From positions 1-51,093 of the forward strand of contig CAIQUD010000103.1 in assembly GCA_903874965.1 (NCBI GenBank): DNA of 51,093 nucleotides, given 5' to 3'. The stretch comes from an uncultured Actinomycetes bacterium. GTDB lineage: Bacteria > Actinomycetota > Acidimicrobiia > Acidimicrobiales > RAAP-2. Below, piece by piece: positions 1 through 7,923 of this stretch (positions are counted from its first letter, which is position 1; every line of letters begins with the position of its first letter). The notes under the pieces were generated by a model, which was not told where the DNA came from, ran no database searches, and worked only from the letters and a program-made list of their open reading frames with translations. A program made the translations under genes and the position numbers.

Positions 1-627
1 CGTCGTCGATCGCAGTTCGTCAATCGATACTCCGGCCTGTCGAACTTCTTCTGCTCCCTGTGGATCGAGCCAGAGTTCGAGAAGTTCCGAGGTCGCTTCT
101 GGATGGAACTGCACAGCAAGATTGCGTCGAAGCGAAAATGCTTGCAGTGCTCGAGGTGACGTTGCGAGGATGGCGGACTCGAGCGGTGGAGCGATCTCAT
201 CAAAGTGATATTGGAACCACCAACCTGGAGCAATCACTTGAGGCGCAGACGACTGGACCTCGAACCATCCAATTTCATGGTCTTGAGCACGTGTCACCGA
301 ACCGCCGTGGGCAATGGCAAGGGCTTGAGCACCGAAGCAGACGCCAAGCACAGGAACACCAGCTTGATCGGCTTCTTTCAGTGCCCTGACTTCACGATCA
401 AACCAAATCCCGATCGTTGGGTCGTAGACCGACCAAGGCGATCCAAGCGGGACGACGACGTCATACGAGGTGAAATCAGGGAGCTCGACATCAACGTTTG
501 GCGTGCTCCATTGGTCTTCAGGCACAATCTGAAACAAGGAAATATCAAAGCCGCGCTCAACAAAACGCGTCGCCAACGGACCAGGGGGCGACACATGATC
601 ATGCTGGAGAAACAAGACATTCGGCAC
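1..627 (-). CDS. Class I glutamine amidotransferase domain protein (3' end cut by window edge)
   Basis: The protein hydrolyses glutamine and should pass ammonia to an unknown acceptor; the target substrate is not visible. The first 209 residues are present and the C-terminus lies outside the window. The catalytic triad is seen: Cys97 in GVCFGAQ, and His175 and Glu177 in QFHPEA. The GTG start at 627 opens the typical first strand, VPNVLFLQHDH; the frame is open further upstream but has no other start codon before the in-frame stop of the upstream GNAT gene. It follows that gene after 99 bases, at the tail of the trp cluster. It resembles stand-alone GMP-synthase-like amidotransferases more than TrpG (GVCFGAQ rather than GVCLGHQ). 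I therefore do not call it TrpG, although trpG is missing from the cluster. Confidence 0.85.
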   Translation of the reverse strand, partial: MPNVLFLQHDHVSPPGPLATRFVERGFDISLFQIVPEDQWSTPNVDVELPDFTSYDVVVPLGSPWSVYDPTIGIWFDREVRALKEADQAGVPVLGVCFGAQALAIAHGGSVTRAQDHEIGWFEVQSSAPQVIAPGWWFQYHFDEIAPPLESAILATSPRALQAFSLRRNLAVQFHPEATSELLELWLDPQGAEEVRQAGVSIDELRSTT

Positions 628-726
628 CCGTCCATGGTGCCACGGGTTGGCAAGGAGCGCGACGGTTGAGCACTCGTGATTGGAAGAATCTTCTGGCTGC
701 TCAATGAGGGAGCACCGAAGAATTGG

Positions 727-1332
727 CTAGGACTGAGGAGCTCTCCACATGCCCCAGACAGAGGGTCCGCCATTTGGAAGCGGGATCTCTTCGGTGACTT
801 CAAACCCGAACCGTCGGTAGTACGGCACGTTGCGATCCTTTGACGACTCAAGATAGGCCGGAAGTCCTTCTTCATCGCACCGAGTCAGGATTGGTTGAAG
901 GAGCGCCGCACCAATACCCAAACCCTGAGACGCTGGATCAGTTCCAAGGACTCCGAGATACCAATGGGGTTCGGTTGGATGGCGCTTCTCAATGGTGTCG
1001 AGCACTTTCAGGGCTTGTTGCACTTTGAGGCCGAAACTCTGCAGCATTGGTACTGCCTGGCTAAGAATCTCGAGCGGGCTGAAGGTTGCATGTCCAGGAG
1101 GCGCCCACATCGACACTCCAGTGACGCCAGCGGTCGTGAACGTCGAGCCTTGCTTTAGGTAATGGGCCTTCAGAAATGTCCCAAAGAGACGCTCTACCTT
1201 CTTGAGCCTTCTGGCCTCATCGGGAAAAAGAAAGAGCTGGACGGGGTCATCGAAGAACGCACGACCGAGCGTTGCGCACATGGCCCTCAGGTCATCCTTC
1301 GTTGCTAGGCGAACGTCAATTGGTTCAACCAT
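727..1332 (-). CDS. GNAT family N-acetyltransferase
   Basis: Probable acetyl-CoA-dependent N-acetyltransferase of 201 residues; substrate unknown. The acetyl-CoA pyrophosphate loop is the segment DPASQGLGIGAALL (about residues 131-144). It is followed by the usual last part of the fold, YLESSKDRNVPYYRRFGFE. The N-terminal half (ATKDDLRAMCATLGRAFFDDP) matches the general start of GNAT proteins of this subtype. The ATG at 1332 overlaps the end of trpA by 8 bases, so it is probably co-translated with the trp genes. Nothing in the sequence links it chemically to tryptophan synthesis; it looks like a passenger at the end of the operon. Confidence 0.85.
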   Translation of the reverse strand: MVEPIDVRLATKDDLRAMCATLGRAFFDDPVQLFLFPDEARRLKKVERLFGTFLKAHYLKQGSTFTTAGVTGVSMWAPPGHATFSPLEILSQAVPMLQSFGLKVQQALKVLDTIEKRHPTEPHWYLGVLGTDPASQGLGIGAALLQPILTRCDEEGLPAYLESSKDRNVPYYRRFGFEVTEEIPLPNGGPSVWGMWRAPQS

Positions 1333-2119
1333 CGAGCGTCACGCCATCAAGGGCACTGCGCAGCTCACCAATGAAGGTCGCGGCGCCCTCAGGCCCGCCA
1401 CCTTCCAAGAGTCGCCGAACAAGAGCGGAACCAACAATGGCGCCATCAGCCACTCGAACAACGGCCGCAGCCTGTTCGGGGGTCGAGACACCGACACCAA
1501 CGCAGACGGGCAACGTCGTGAATGGACGAACTTTTGCAACAACCGCATCAACCTCGAGTGAGGCATCATCGCGTTCCCCAGTCACGCCCATTCGGCCAAC
1601 CGCATAGAGAAAGCCTCTGCTTCGTTCGCAAATTGCCTTTGCTCGTTCGGTCGATGTTGATGGCGCAACGAGGAGAACTGGATCAATGCCAACCCGCTCT
1701 GCCGCCTTCTCCCAAGCACCAAATTCCTCAAGTGAGAGGTCGGGAATGATGCAACCTGTCACGCCAACTTCCTGAAGTCGACCCGCAAATCGATCGAGCC
1801 CTGCCCGATAGACGAGATTGAAGTAGGTCATGACGACAAGCGGTGTGTCGAGTTCCAACCGCCCAAGATCGTTCAGCACTGATTGAGGCGTCGTTCCGCG
1901 TTCAAGTGAAACGACCGCTGCCTCTTGGATCACCGGCCCATCCATAATGGGGTCAGAAAATGGAAGGCCAATCTCAATGGCGTCAGCGCCGGCGTCGGCA
2001 ATTGCCTGCACTGTCTCAAGCCAATCCTCGCTCTGGCCCGCCATCACATACGGAATGAGCAGCTTTTGCTTGGCAGCAACTCGCTCGCGTAGACGAACTT
2101 CAAGACGCGGTCGACTCAC
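1325..2119 (-). CDS. trpA: Tryptophan synthase alpha subunit
   Basis: Cleaves indole-3-glycerol phosphate to indole and glyceraldehyde 3-phosphate, and channels indole to TrpB in the alpha2-beta2 complex. With the GTG start at 2119 the protein has 264 residues, normal for TrpA. The catalytic pair Glu49 and Asp60 sits in IEIGLPFSDPIMDGP. The open frame extends upstream, but only this start gives normal length, and its GTGA overlaps the trpB stop codon, a classic coupling of the two subunits. Downstream it overlaps the GNAT gene by 8 bases. Confidence 0.97.
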   Translation of the reverse strand: MSRPRLEVRLRERVAAKQKLLIPYVMAGQSEDWLETVQAIADAGADAIEIGLPFSDPIMDGPVIQEAAVVSLERGTTPQSVLNDLGRLELDTPLVVMTYFNLVYRAGLDRFAGRLQEVGVTGCIIPDLSLEEFGAWEKAAERVGIDPVLLVAPSTSTERAKAICERSRGFLYAVGRMGVTGERDDASLEVDAVVAKVRPFTTLPVCVGVGVSTPEQAAAVVRVADGAIVGSALVRRLLEGGGPEGAATFIGELRSALDGVTLDG

Positions 2120-3312
2120 TGGAATCGTCCCTTTGCTTGAAGAATCTCCCGAACCTGTGCGACGTCCTTGTCGCCTCGACCTGACATGTTGAGGAGCACG
2201 GTTGATCCCTTTGGAATCTGCCTTCCGGCTTCTCGAATGATCCACGCCAAGGCATGGCTGGGCTCAAGTGCAGGAATGATCCCCTCGGTATTGCTGAGAC
2301 GCTCAAGGGCATCGAGAACTTCGTCGTCATCCGCTGTTGAATAGATTGCCCTCCCAATCGAGGCAAGATGCGCATGTTCTGGACCAATGCCTGGATAGTC
2401 GAGTCCGGCTGAAATTGAGTGGGCCTCAAGAATCTGGCCTTCCTCATCTTGAAGAATCTGGGACATCATCCCGTGGAGAACGCCCGGAATCCCAGAAGCG
2501 ATTGCTGCGCCACCAAGGGCTTCGACGCCAATGAGCTTCGATCGAGAATTAGCGAATCCGCTGAACATTCCTGCAGCATTGGATCCTCCTCCAACACAGG
2601 CAACGACGAAGTCTGGGACGTCGTCGAGCATGCTTTGCGACTGTTCACGAGCCTCCGTGCCAAGAATTGATTGGAACTCACGAACCATCCACGGAAATGG
2701 ATGCGGCCCCATGACGGATCCGAGGCAGTAATGGGTGTCTGCAACATGGGAGACCCAGGTCCGCATGGCCTCATTGACCGCATCCTTCAAGGTTCGTGAC
2801 CCTGACGTCACAGGATGAACCGTTGCGCCGAGCAACTCCATTCGAAACACGTTCAATGCCTGTCGCTGAGTGTCGACTTCTCCCATGTACACCGTGCACT
2901 CAAGTCCGAGCAATGCAGCGGCGGTTGCCGAAGCAACGCCGTGCTGTCCAGCGCCGGTCTCCGCGATCATCTTGGACTTGCCCATGCGTTTCGTAAGGAG
3001 CGCTTGACCAATGACGTTGTTGATCTTGTGGCTCCCTGTGTGTGCAAGGTCCTCTCGTTTCAACAGCAGCGTGATGCCAAGGTCTTCTGAAAGCCGCTTG
3101 CAATGCGTGATCGGCGTTGGGCGACCACCGAAGGAATGGAGGACCTCCTCGAACTCGGCATGAAACACCGGATCTGCCCAAGCATCACGAAAGGCCTCTT
3201 CGAGCTCAAGGCAAGCGGGCATCAGCGGTTCCGGGGCAAATCGCCCACCAAAATCACCAAACCAACCAGCCTTGGTTGGCTCCGCCATTGGTGTTTGAAC
3301 AACTTCAGTCAC
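2116..3312 (-). CDS. trpB: Tryptophan synthase beta subunit
   Basis: PLP enzyme that condenses indole with serine to give tryptophan; partner of TrpA. It has 398 residues, the family norm. The PLP lysine is Lys96 in HTGSHKINN, and the phosphate-binding glycine loop is GGGSNAAGMF. The N-terminus has the usual WFGDFGGRFAPE segment. The start codon is GTG at 3312, overlapping the trpF stop as GTGA; the 3' end overlaps the trpA start the same way. This is standard TrpB1, not the TrpB2 type, judged by length and the canonical N-terminus. Confidence 0.98.
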   Translation of the reverse strand: MTEVVQTPMAEPTKAGWFGDFGGRFAPEPLMPACLELEEAFRDAWADPVFHAEFEEVLHSFGGRPTPITHCKRLSEDLGITLLLKREDLAHTGSHKINNVIGQALLTKRMGKSKMIAETGAGQHGVASATAAALLGLECTVYMGEVDTQRQALNVFRMELLGATVHPVTSGSRTLKDAVNEAMRTWVSHVADTHYCLGSVMGPHPFPWMVREFQSILGTEAREQSQSMLDDVPDFVVACVGGGSNAAGMFSGFANSRSKLIGVEALGGAAIASGIPGVLHGMMSQILQDEEGQILEAHSISAGLDYPGIGPEHAHLASIGRAIYSTADDDEVLDALERLSNTEGIIPALEPSHALAWIIREAGRQIPKGSTVLLNMSGRGDKDVAQVREILQAKGRFQ

Positions 3313-3980
3313 TCATTCCCCCAGTCGTAGGGCTCATCGTCAGTGTCGATCCTGTGAATCGTCACGGTCTCGTAGGCGGCCTTCGCATTGTTGATGAAAT
3401 CTCGAAGGAGCAGCGCATCTTTGCGACCCGGCTCGGCCTCGACCCCAGAGCAGACGTCGACGCCAAACGGCTTCAGATGGGTAATGGCGATGCCGACGTT
3501 CTCTGGCCGAAGTCCGCCGGCGAGAATCATGGCCCCACTGTCTCGAACGCCCTCGATGATTGACCAATCGAACAGCTCGCCCGATCCAGGGTCCGGACCA
3601 TCGAGGAGAAATTGCTTGGCACCATACGACCGAAAATTCGCCACTTCGGGATCGCCTGCCACAAAGGACTTAATCACGTAACCAACTTGATCGGCAATAA
3701 AACGACAATCATCTCGAGATTCAGTCCCATGGAGTTGAACAGCGGAGAGTCCGAGATTTGCAGCGATCTCGATGACGTCCCCAATCGGCTGATCTCGAAA
3801 GACCCCAACCGTCATGACGCCATCGGGAAGCCGTCTGATGATGTCGACAGCTTGGGTCTCGGTGACATTTCGCTTTGATGGGGCAAAAATGAAACCGAGC
3901 GCCGTAGCTCCGAGCCCAACTGAAAGCAGTGCATCGGGCTCATTGGTGATGCCACAGATCTTGATGAACGGTTCAGTCAT
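3309..3980 (-). CDS. trpF: Phosphoribosylanthranilate isomerase
   Basis: Amadori rearrangement of N-(5'-phosphoribosyl)anthranilate, the third step of tryptophan synthesis. It has 223 residues in a TIM barrel. The general base Cys9 is in IKICGIT and the general acid Asp127 in FLLDGPDPGSG. It overlaps trpC upstream (ATGA) and trpB downstream (GTGA). A dedicated TrpF is notable: many actinobacteria lack it and use the dual-substrate HisA homologue PriA. Here a separate hisA lies 5 kb away. Confidence 0.96.
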   Translation of the reverse strand: MTEPFIKICGITNEPDALLSVGLGATALGFIFAPSKRNVTETQAVDIIRRLPDGVMTVGVFRDQPIGDVIEIAANLGLSAVQLHGTESRDDCRFIADQVGYVIKSFVAGDPEVANFRSYGAKQFLLDGPDPGSGELFDWSIIEGVRDSGAMILAGGLRPENVGIAITHLKPFGVDVCSGVEAEPGRKDALLLRDFINNAKAAYETVTIHRIDTDDEPYDWGNE

Positions 3981-4780
3981 GACGCGTCGACCCGGTGTCG
4001 AATTGGTGCACCGACGAGTGCCCGTGTCGCCGCCACACGATCCGTGGCCTTGACCAAGATCTCACCGACAAGGATCGCCGAAAACCCAGCATTGGCCATC
4101 GTGCGTGCATCGTCTTCGCCTCGAATACCCGACTCGGCAATGGCAACCACTGAAGACGGAATGGACGCCGCAAGCCGAACGGCACGCTCGGGGTCGATGG
4201 TGAAGGTCACGAGATCTCGTTGATTGACGCCAATCATGGCGACATCGAGCTCGAGTGCACGCTCGAGCTCGCGCTCATCGTGGACTTCTACGAGAACGTC
4301 GAGATCAATCTCATGAGCAAGGCGAGCAAATGACGAGAGTTCGTCATTAGAGAGTACCGCCGCAATGAGAAGCACGGCATCTGCTCCCATGCATCTCGCA
4401 TCAGCAATATCGAGTGCCGACACGGTGAAATCCTTGCGAAGCACTGGTAGATCCACCGTGGCTTGCACCAGTTGCAAATCCTCCATTGATCCACTGAAGA
4501 AATGCTCATCGGTGAGCACTGAGCAGCAACTCGCTCCGCCGTCCTTGTAGGCAAGCGCGAGCTCAGCAGGATCAAGGTGAGGCACGAGTGGTCCAAGTGA
4601 AGGTGAGGCACGCTTCACTTCTGCGATGACCGCAAGCCCTTCGTGGGAGGAAATTCTTGCGGCAAAGCCACGCGGAGGCCGTGTGTGGTGTGCGGTGGCG
4701 ACAACGTCATCGAGTGAACGCGAGTCAAGAGCAGCCGCTTGGCGATGGCTCGCCACAATGCCCGACAGGTAGGTCTCCAC
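3977..4780 (-). CDS. trpC: Indole-3-glycerol phosphate synthase
   Basis: Closes the indole ring from carboxyphenylaminodeoxyribulose phosphate, the step before TrpA. It has 267 residues in a TIM barrel. The N-terminal active-site strand VIAEVKRASPS (Glu54, Lys56) is present, as are the later PVLRKDFTV and VAIAESGIRG segments. The start is GTG at 4780. It is separated from ygfZ by 60 bases, the only real gap inside trpE-trpA. A TACGCT hexamer 7 nt upstream suggests a separate leaderless transcript for trpCFBA. The 3' end overlaps trpF (ATGA). Confidence 0.96.
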   Translation of the reverse strand: METYLSGIVASHRQAAALDSRSLDDVVATAHHTRPPRGFAARISSHEGLAVIAEVKRASPSLGPLVPHLDPAELALAYKDGGASCCSVLTDEHFFSGSMEDLQLVQATVDLPVLRKDFTVSALDIADARCMGADAVLLIAAVLSNDELSSFARLAHEIDLDVLVEVHDERELERALELDVAMIGVNQRDLVTFTIDPERAVRLAASIPSSVVAIAESGIRGEDDARTMANAGFSAILVGEILVKATDRVAATRALVGAPIRHRVDAS

Positions 4781-4787
4781 AGGATCC

Positions 4788-4793
4788 AGCGTA
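4788..4793 (-). promoter_or_regulatory. Putative -10 box for leaderless trpC transcript
   Basis: TACGCT on the minus strand, 7 nt before the GTG of trpC, in the 60-base gap after ygfZ. The same hexamer occurs twice in the ppk/SEDS intergenic palindrome. No good -35 box is seen. Confidence 0.45.
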
Positions 4794-4840
4794 GTGGTTC
4801 ACCACCAAGCGCAACCTTGGCTCAACCTCGGTTACAACGC

Positions 4841-5674
4841 CTAATCGCTGAGAACTTGTGGGATCTCTTCAACGTCTACGTCGACACCAGAGGCAGTGGT
4901 CAGCACCGTTGGGACGTTGATCGTTCGATGGAACATCCCCAAACCGAGGATTCCGCCGATTCCTGAGTCAACCACTGAGGTGACCGTTCCGCGACGAGCT
5001 CCAGATTGCTCGTCGGTGAACGTGTCGCCGACGTTCACGACCGAGGAACTTGTGATGCGGCGAAGCTGGAACGGGACATTTGCTCCTCTGGCATCAAGGC
5101 GAGCCACCAATTCCTGTCCGGTGTAGCAACACTTGGTGAAGCTGACCGAGCGCTGGACGAGGTCAGCCCCGAGTTCAGCTGGAATGGTTTCCGTCGTAAT
5201 CTCCGCCCCAAAGGCAGGAAGGTAGTCCTGCAGGCGACGTCGCTCGACGTCGAGTACCTGCAGTTCGGTAGCGCCGTTGGTTCCAAGGTCAGAAGCGTTG
5301 ATCGTGAGGATCCCCGATCCAAGCGGTCGGCTTGATGCCCAACCTGAAGGCACTTCATCGAACCACCACCGAACGGTCCAAGGCGCCACCTCCATTGTGA
5401 CCTTGACCCTGAAACAGAACCGCTTGAGTCGAGAGATGACCAATTCCTCGGCAAGTTCGTCACACTCAAGGACGAGGTCGCCATCAACGTTATGCACGCC
5501 GACAATGTCGACCAATTTTCCATCTGGATTGAGCAACAGTGATTGCACGCCATGTTGAGGGGTAATGCCGCCCAAGTCCTGACTGAGTTGGCCCTGAAGG
5601 AACGATGCCGCATCGGCACCTTGGAGGAGGATCACCGAACGCTTGAGGATCGACGTTGATGGCGACAAGGTCAC
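4841..5674 (-). CDS. ygfZ: YgfZ/GcvT-like folate-binding protein
   Basis: A 277-residue member of the YgfZ branch of the GcvT fold. Known members bind tetrahydrofolate and help assemble or repair certain iron-sulfur enzymes. The signature normally written KGCYxGQE appears here as KCCYTGQE (about residues 181-188), keeping the key cysteine at 183 with an extra cysteine in place of glycine. The N-terminal half has the family's VILLQGADAASFLQGQ segment. The GTG start at 5674 overlaps the trpE stop as GTGA, so it is translationally coupled to trpE. Its position between trpE and trpC, where trpG and trpD often lie, is unusual. Its tie to tryptophan synthesis is only positional. Confidence 0.88.
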   Translation of the reverse strand: MTLSPSTSILKRSVILLQGADAASFLQGQLSQDLGGITPQHGVQSLLLNPDGKLVDIVGVHNVDGDLVLECDELAEELVISRLKRFCFRVKVTMEVAPWTVRWWFDEVPSGWASSRPLGSGILTINASDLGTNGATELQVLDVERRRLQDYLPAFGAEITTETIPAELGADLVQRSVSFTKCCYTGQELVARLDARGANVPFQLRRITSSSVVNVGDTFTDEQSGARRGTVTSVVDSGIGGILGLGMFHRTINVPTVLTTASGVDVDVEEIPQVLSD

Positions 5675-7152
5675 TCCGTTGTCCGAGATGCGGTGAGTTG
5701 TCGTGCAACGAGGATTGCCGCACGCACTGCTGCCATCTTGTGGAGGCATTCCGCGTCTTCGCTCGCTGGATCTGAATCAGCCACAATTCCTGCCCCTGCT
5801 TGAATCGAAGCTCTTCCATCGGGGGTAACAACGAGGGTCCGGATTGCAATCGCGGTATCGAGATTCCCATCGAAGTCGAGATACCCAACCACGCCGCCAT
5901 AGACCCCGCGACGAGTTGGTTCAAGTTCATCAATAATTTGCATTGCCCGAACCTTCGGGGCTCCCGACAGTGTTCCTGCTGGAAGCGTCGCACGAAGCAC
6001 GTCAATCGGTCCTTGACCAGCCGCAAGGGTTCCCGAGACCTGTGAGGTCAGGTGCATGATGTGGCTGTAACGCTCCACCACCATCACCTCATCAACCTTC
6101 TCGGTTCCAAACTGCACGACTCGCCCAAGGTCGTTTCGGGCAAGGTCGATCAACATGACGTGTTCTGCAACTTCTTTTGGATCCTCGACGAGTTCAGCCG
6201 CAAGCCGCAGGTCTTCTTCATCAGTCCTGCCACGGGGTCGAGACCCAGCAATTGGCCGAGAGATGACCACGCCATCCCTCAATCGAACGAGTGGTTCAGG
6301 CGATGATCCGGCAACGGTCAGCGCACCAAGGCGAAGGAAGTACAAATACGGGCTTGGATTGAGAAGCCGTAACGCCCTATACACATCAAAGGGATCGGCA
6401 TCGAGAACAAGATCAACGCGCTGCGAGAGCACGACCTGGAAAATGTCGCCTGCCGTGATGTACTCCTTCGCAACGGCGACCGCCTGGCAAAAGGCATCTG
6501 ACGACATGGTCCGCTGGACGTCGAGATCCATTGGATCAACCGTCGAAGGAACCTGCTCGGCACGGTGTGGGACTGGCCGAAAGCAATCTGCGGTCAACGT
6601 TGCGAGGCGCTCAGACGCCGTTGCCCGAAGTTCCTCTTCGTCGTCGCCTTCATGGAGCGCGACGTTGACGACAAGAACGATTCGCTGTCGCCAATGATCA
6701 AAAATGGCGACTTCGCCAAGCAACATGAAGATTGAATCTGGGTGATGGAGATCGTCGAGCGGAGGATGCTCAAGACGCTCAACCTCACGAACGACGTCGT
6801 AGCCGAGATACCCGACCAACCCTCGAGCAAGCGGAGGGAGATCGGCAATTGCCTGACCGTGAAAGTGTTGAATCAGAGAGTCGAGCGCATGTAACATGCC
6901 GTGATTGAGATCAATCTCACCCGGAAGATCGCCCGTTGCGCTGACGATCCCATTCATTGAGGTCAGCGATGCAAGAGGGTGTCGTCCAACAAATGAGTAG
7001 CGGCCCCAACGCTCTCCACCTTCAACTGATTCGAAGAGGAACCCTTCACCTTCTCCAACGATTGATGAGAACGTGGCAACTGGTGTCAGTGCATCGGCGA
7101 CATATTCCGCCGAGACCGTGACGAGGCGCTCGGTGACGTGAACGGCTCTCAT
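5671..7152 (-). CDS. trpE: Anthranilate synthase component I
   Basis: Converts chorismate to anthranilate, using ammonia delivered by a TrpG subunit that is not in this window. It has 493 residues. The N-terminal regulatory segment [17 protein letters not shown] (37-53) corresponds to the tryptophan-binding LLES region of feedback-inhibited enzymes. The catalytic chorismate-binding domain has [22 protein letters not shown] and the closing [13 protein letters not shown]. The motifs fit TrpE rather than PabB or a salicylate/isochorismate synthase. It overlaps hisI upstream (ATGA) and ygfZ downstream (GTGA). hisI followed by trpE is a linkage also seen in other actinobacteria. Confidence 0.96.
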   Translation of the reverse strand: MRAVHVTERLVTVSAEYVADALTPVATFSSIVGEGEGFLFESVEGGERWGRYSFVGRHPLASLTSMNGIVSATGDLPGEIDLNHGMLHALDSLIQHFHGQAIADLPPLARGLVGYLGYDVVREVERLEHPPLDDLHHPDSIFMLLGEVAIFDHWRQRIVLVVNVALHEGDDEEELRATASERLATLTADCFRPVPHRAEQVPSTVDPMDLDVQRTMSSDAFCQAVAVAKEYITAGDIFQVVLSQRVDLVLDADPFDVYRALRLLNPSPYLYFLRLGALTVAGSSPEPLVRLRDGVVISRPIAGSRPRGRTDEEDLRLAAELVEDPKEVAEHVMLIDLARNDLGRVVQFGTEKVDEVMVVERYSHIMHLTSQVSGTLAAGQGPIDVLRATLPAGTLSGAPKVRAMQIIDELEPTRRGVYGGVVGYLDFDGNLDTAIAIRTLVVTPDGRASIQAGAGIVADSDPASEDAECLHKMAAVRAAILVARQLTASRTTE

Positions 7153-7496
7153 TCGAATTCGCCCGGTTCAACGTCAAAGCAACTCCGTGCTCCAGTGTGA
7201 CAAGCACCTTGCCCTATTTGGTGCGCCTGAATGAGCAGTGTGTCCCCATCACAATCCATGCTGATCGACTCGACCACCTGGACATTCCCTGACGTCGCAC
7301 CCTTTGGCCACAACTCGTGTCGCGAACGAGACCAAAAGACCGTATGTCCCGTATCGAGGGTCTGTTGGAGTGAAGTGGCATTCATCCATGCCACCATGAG
7401 GACTCGGCCGTCAACGGCATCTTGGATGACAACAGGAACGAGCCCCTGCTCGTTGTAGCGAACCTCACCAATCTTCAGCTGCCTCGGCTCGCTCAT
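7149..7496 (-). CDS. hisI: Phosphoribosyl-AMP cyclohydrolase
   Basis: Third step of histidine synthesis: opens the purine ring of phosphoribosyl-AMP. It has 115 residues, the single-domain form without a HisE fusion. Metal-binding residues are visible in [11 protein letters not shown] and the cysteine pair in [11 protein letters not shown]. The core motif [15 protein letters not shown] and the [12 protein letters not shown] segment are canonical. It is separated from the other his genes by the groES-like gene and an opposite-strand membrane gene. Both neighbours overlap it by four bases (ATGA). Confidence 0.97.
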   Translation of the reverse strand: MSEPRQLKIGEVRYNEQGLVPVVIQDAVDGRVLMVAWMNATSLQQTLDTGHTVFWSRSRHELWPKGATSGNVQVVESISMDCDGDTLLIQAHQIGQGACHTGARSCFDVEPGEFE

Positions 7497-7810
7497 AAGT
7501 AAAGTCCCGTCCCTGAATCAATCCGAGTTGACGCTACGGCATGCACATCGCGCTCTCGAAGCAGTACATATTCCTCGCCCTGCAGCTCAACTTCGAATCG
7601 ATCCTCTGGATTGAATAAGACTGTGTCACCAATCTTCACGGTTCGAACATGCGGTCCAACAGCAACCGTTTCTGCCCACGTCAAACGTTTTGCAAGTTGG
7701 GCCGTCGCTGGGATGAGAATTCCCGCTCGGGATCGGCGCTCCCCTTCGCTTTGGGAGACTTGAACGAGGACACGGTCGAACAAGACAGTGATTGGCAGAA
7801 GTTCAGACAC
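7493..7810 (-). CDS. GroES-like (Cpn10 fold) protein
   Basis: A 105-residue protein with the chaperonin-10 beta-barrel pattern: FDRVLVQV near the start, a loop [18 protein letters not shown] (21-38), [17 protein letters not shown], and the closing [15 protein letters not shown]. The loop corresponds to the GroES mobile loop. Its ILI takes the place of the IVL tripeptide that contacts GroEL, and the glycine pair before it is reduced to AG. The GTG start at 7810 is chosen because it opens the domain directly and has a TACCGT hexamer 6 nt upstream. Its stop overlaps hisI. It may be a true second co-chaperonin or a divergent paralogue; there is no groEL in the window. Confidence 0.75.
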   Translation of the reverse strand: MSELLPITVLFDRVLVQVSQSEGERRSRAGILIPATAQLAKRLTWAETVAVGPHVRTVKIGDTVLFNPEDRFEVELQGEEYVLLRERDVHAVASTRIDSGTGLYL

Positions 7811-7816
7811 GCACTG

Positions 7817-7822
7817 ACGGTA
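7817..7822 (-). promoter_or_regulatory. Putative -10 box for leaderless groES-like/hisI/trpE transcript
   Basis: TACCGT on the minus strand, 6 nt before the GTG at 7810, in the 113-base divergent region shared with the membrane gene at 7924. It would head the groES-like-hisI-trpE-ygfZ unit. Confidence 0.4.
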
Positions 7823-7911
7823 GCGCAGCAGGGGAACATCGAGTCGCGGCTCTGTCGACTCCACTCGCTCCAAAAGTCTCGCTCGGACCAACCCTCAACC
7901 TGACCGGGACC

Positions 7912-7917
7912 TATGGT
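7912..7917 (+). promoter_or_regulatory. Putative -10 box for leaderless transcript of the 7924 membrane gene
   Basis: TATGGT, 6 nt before the ATG at 7924. No -35 match to TTGACA at normal spacing. Confidence 0.45.
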
Positions 7918-7923
7918 CGTGCC

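Noticed and set aside
1-627. Identification of the left-edge amidotransferase as TrpG (its location next to trp genes invites it).
   Set aside because: The nucleophile motif is GVCFGAQ, and it lies after trpA and a GNAT gene, separated by 99 bases; it fits GMP-synthase-like stand-alone amidotransferases.
205-669. Plus-strand open frame of 154 codons at the left edge.
   Set aside because: It is the shadow of the amidotransferase on the minus strand, whose reading gives the complete catalytic triad.
628-726. N-terminal extension of the amidotransferase: the frame stays open and reads TVALLANPWHHGR before the chosen start.
   Set aside because: There is no ATG, GTG or TTG in frame between the upstream GNAT stop and GTG 627, and the family fold begins at the GTG.
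4805-4820. CCAAG/CTTGG hairpin between ygfZ and trpC, considered as a terminator or attenuator.
   Set aside because: Only 5 bp, no U-tract, and no leader peptide with tryptophan codons.
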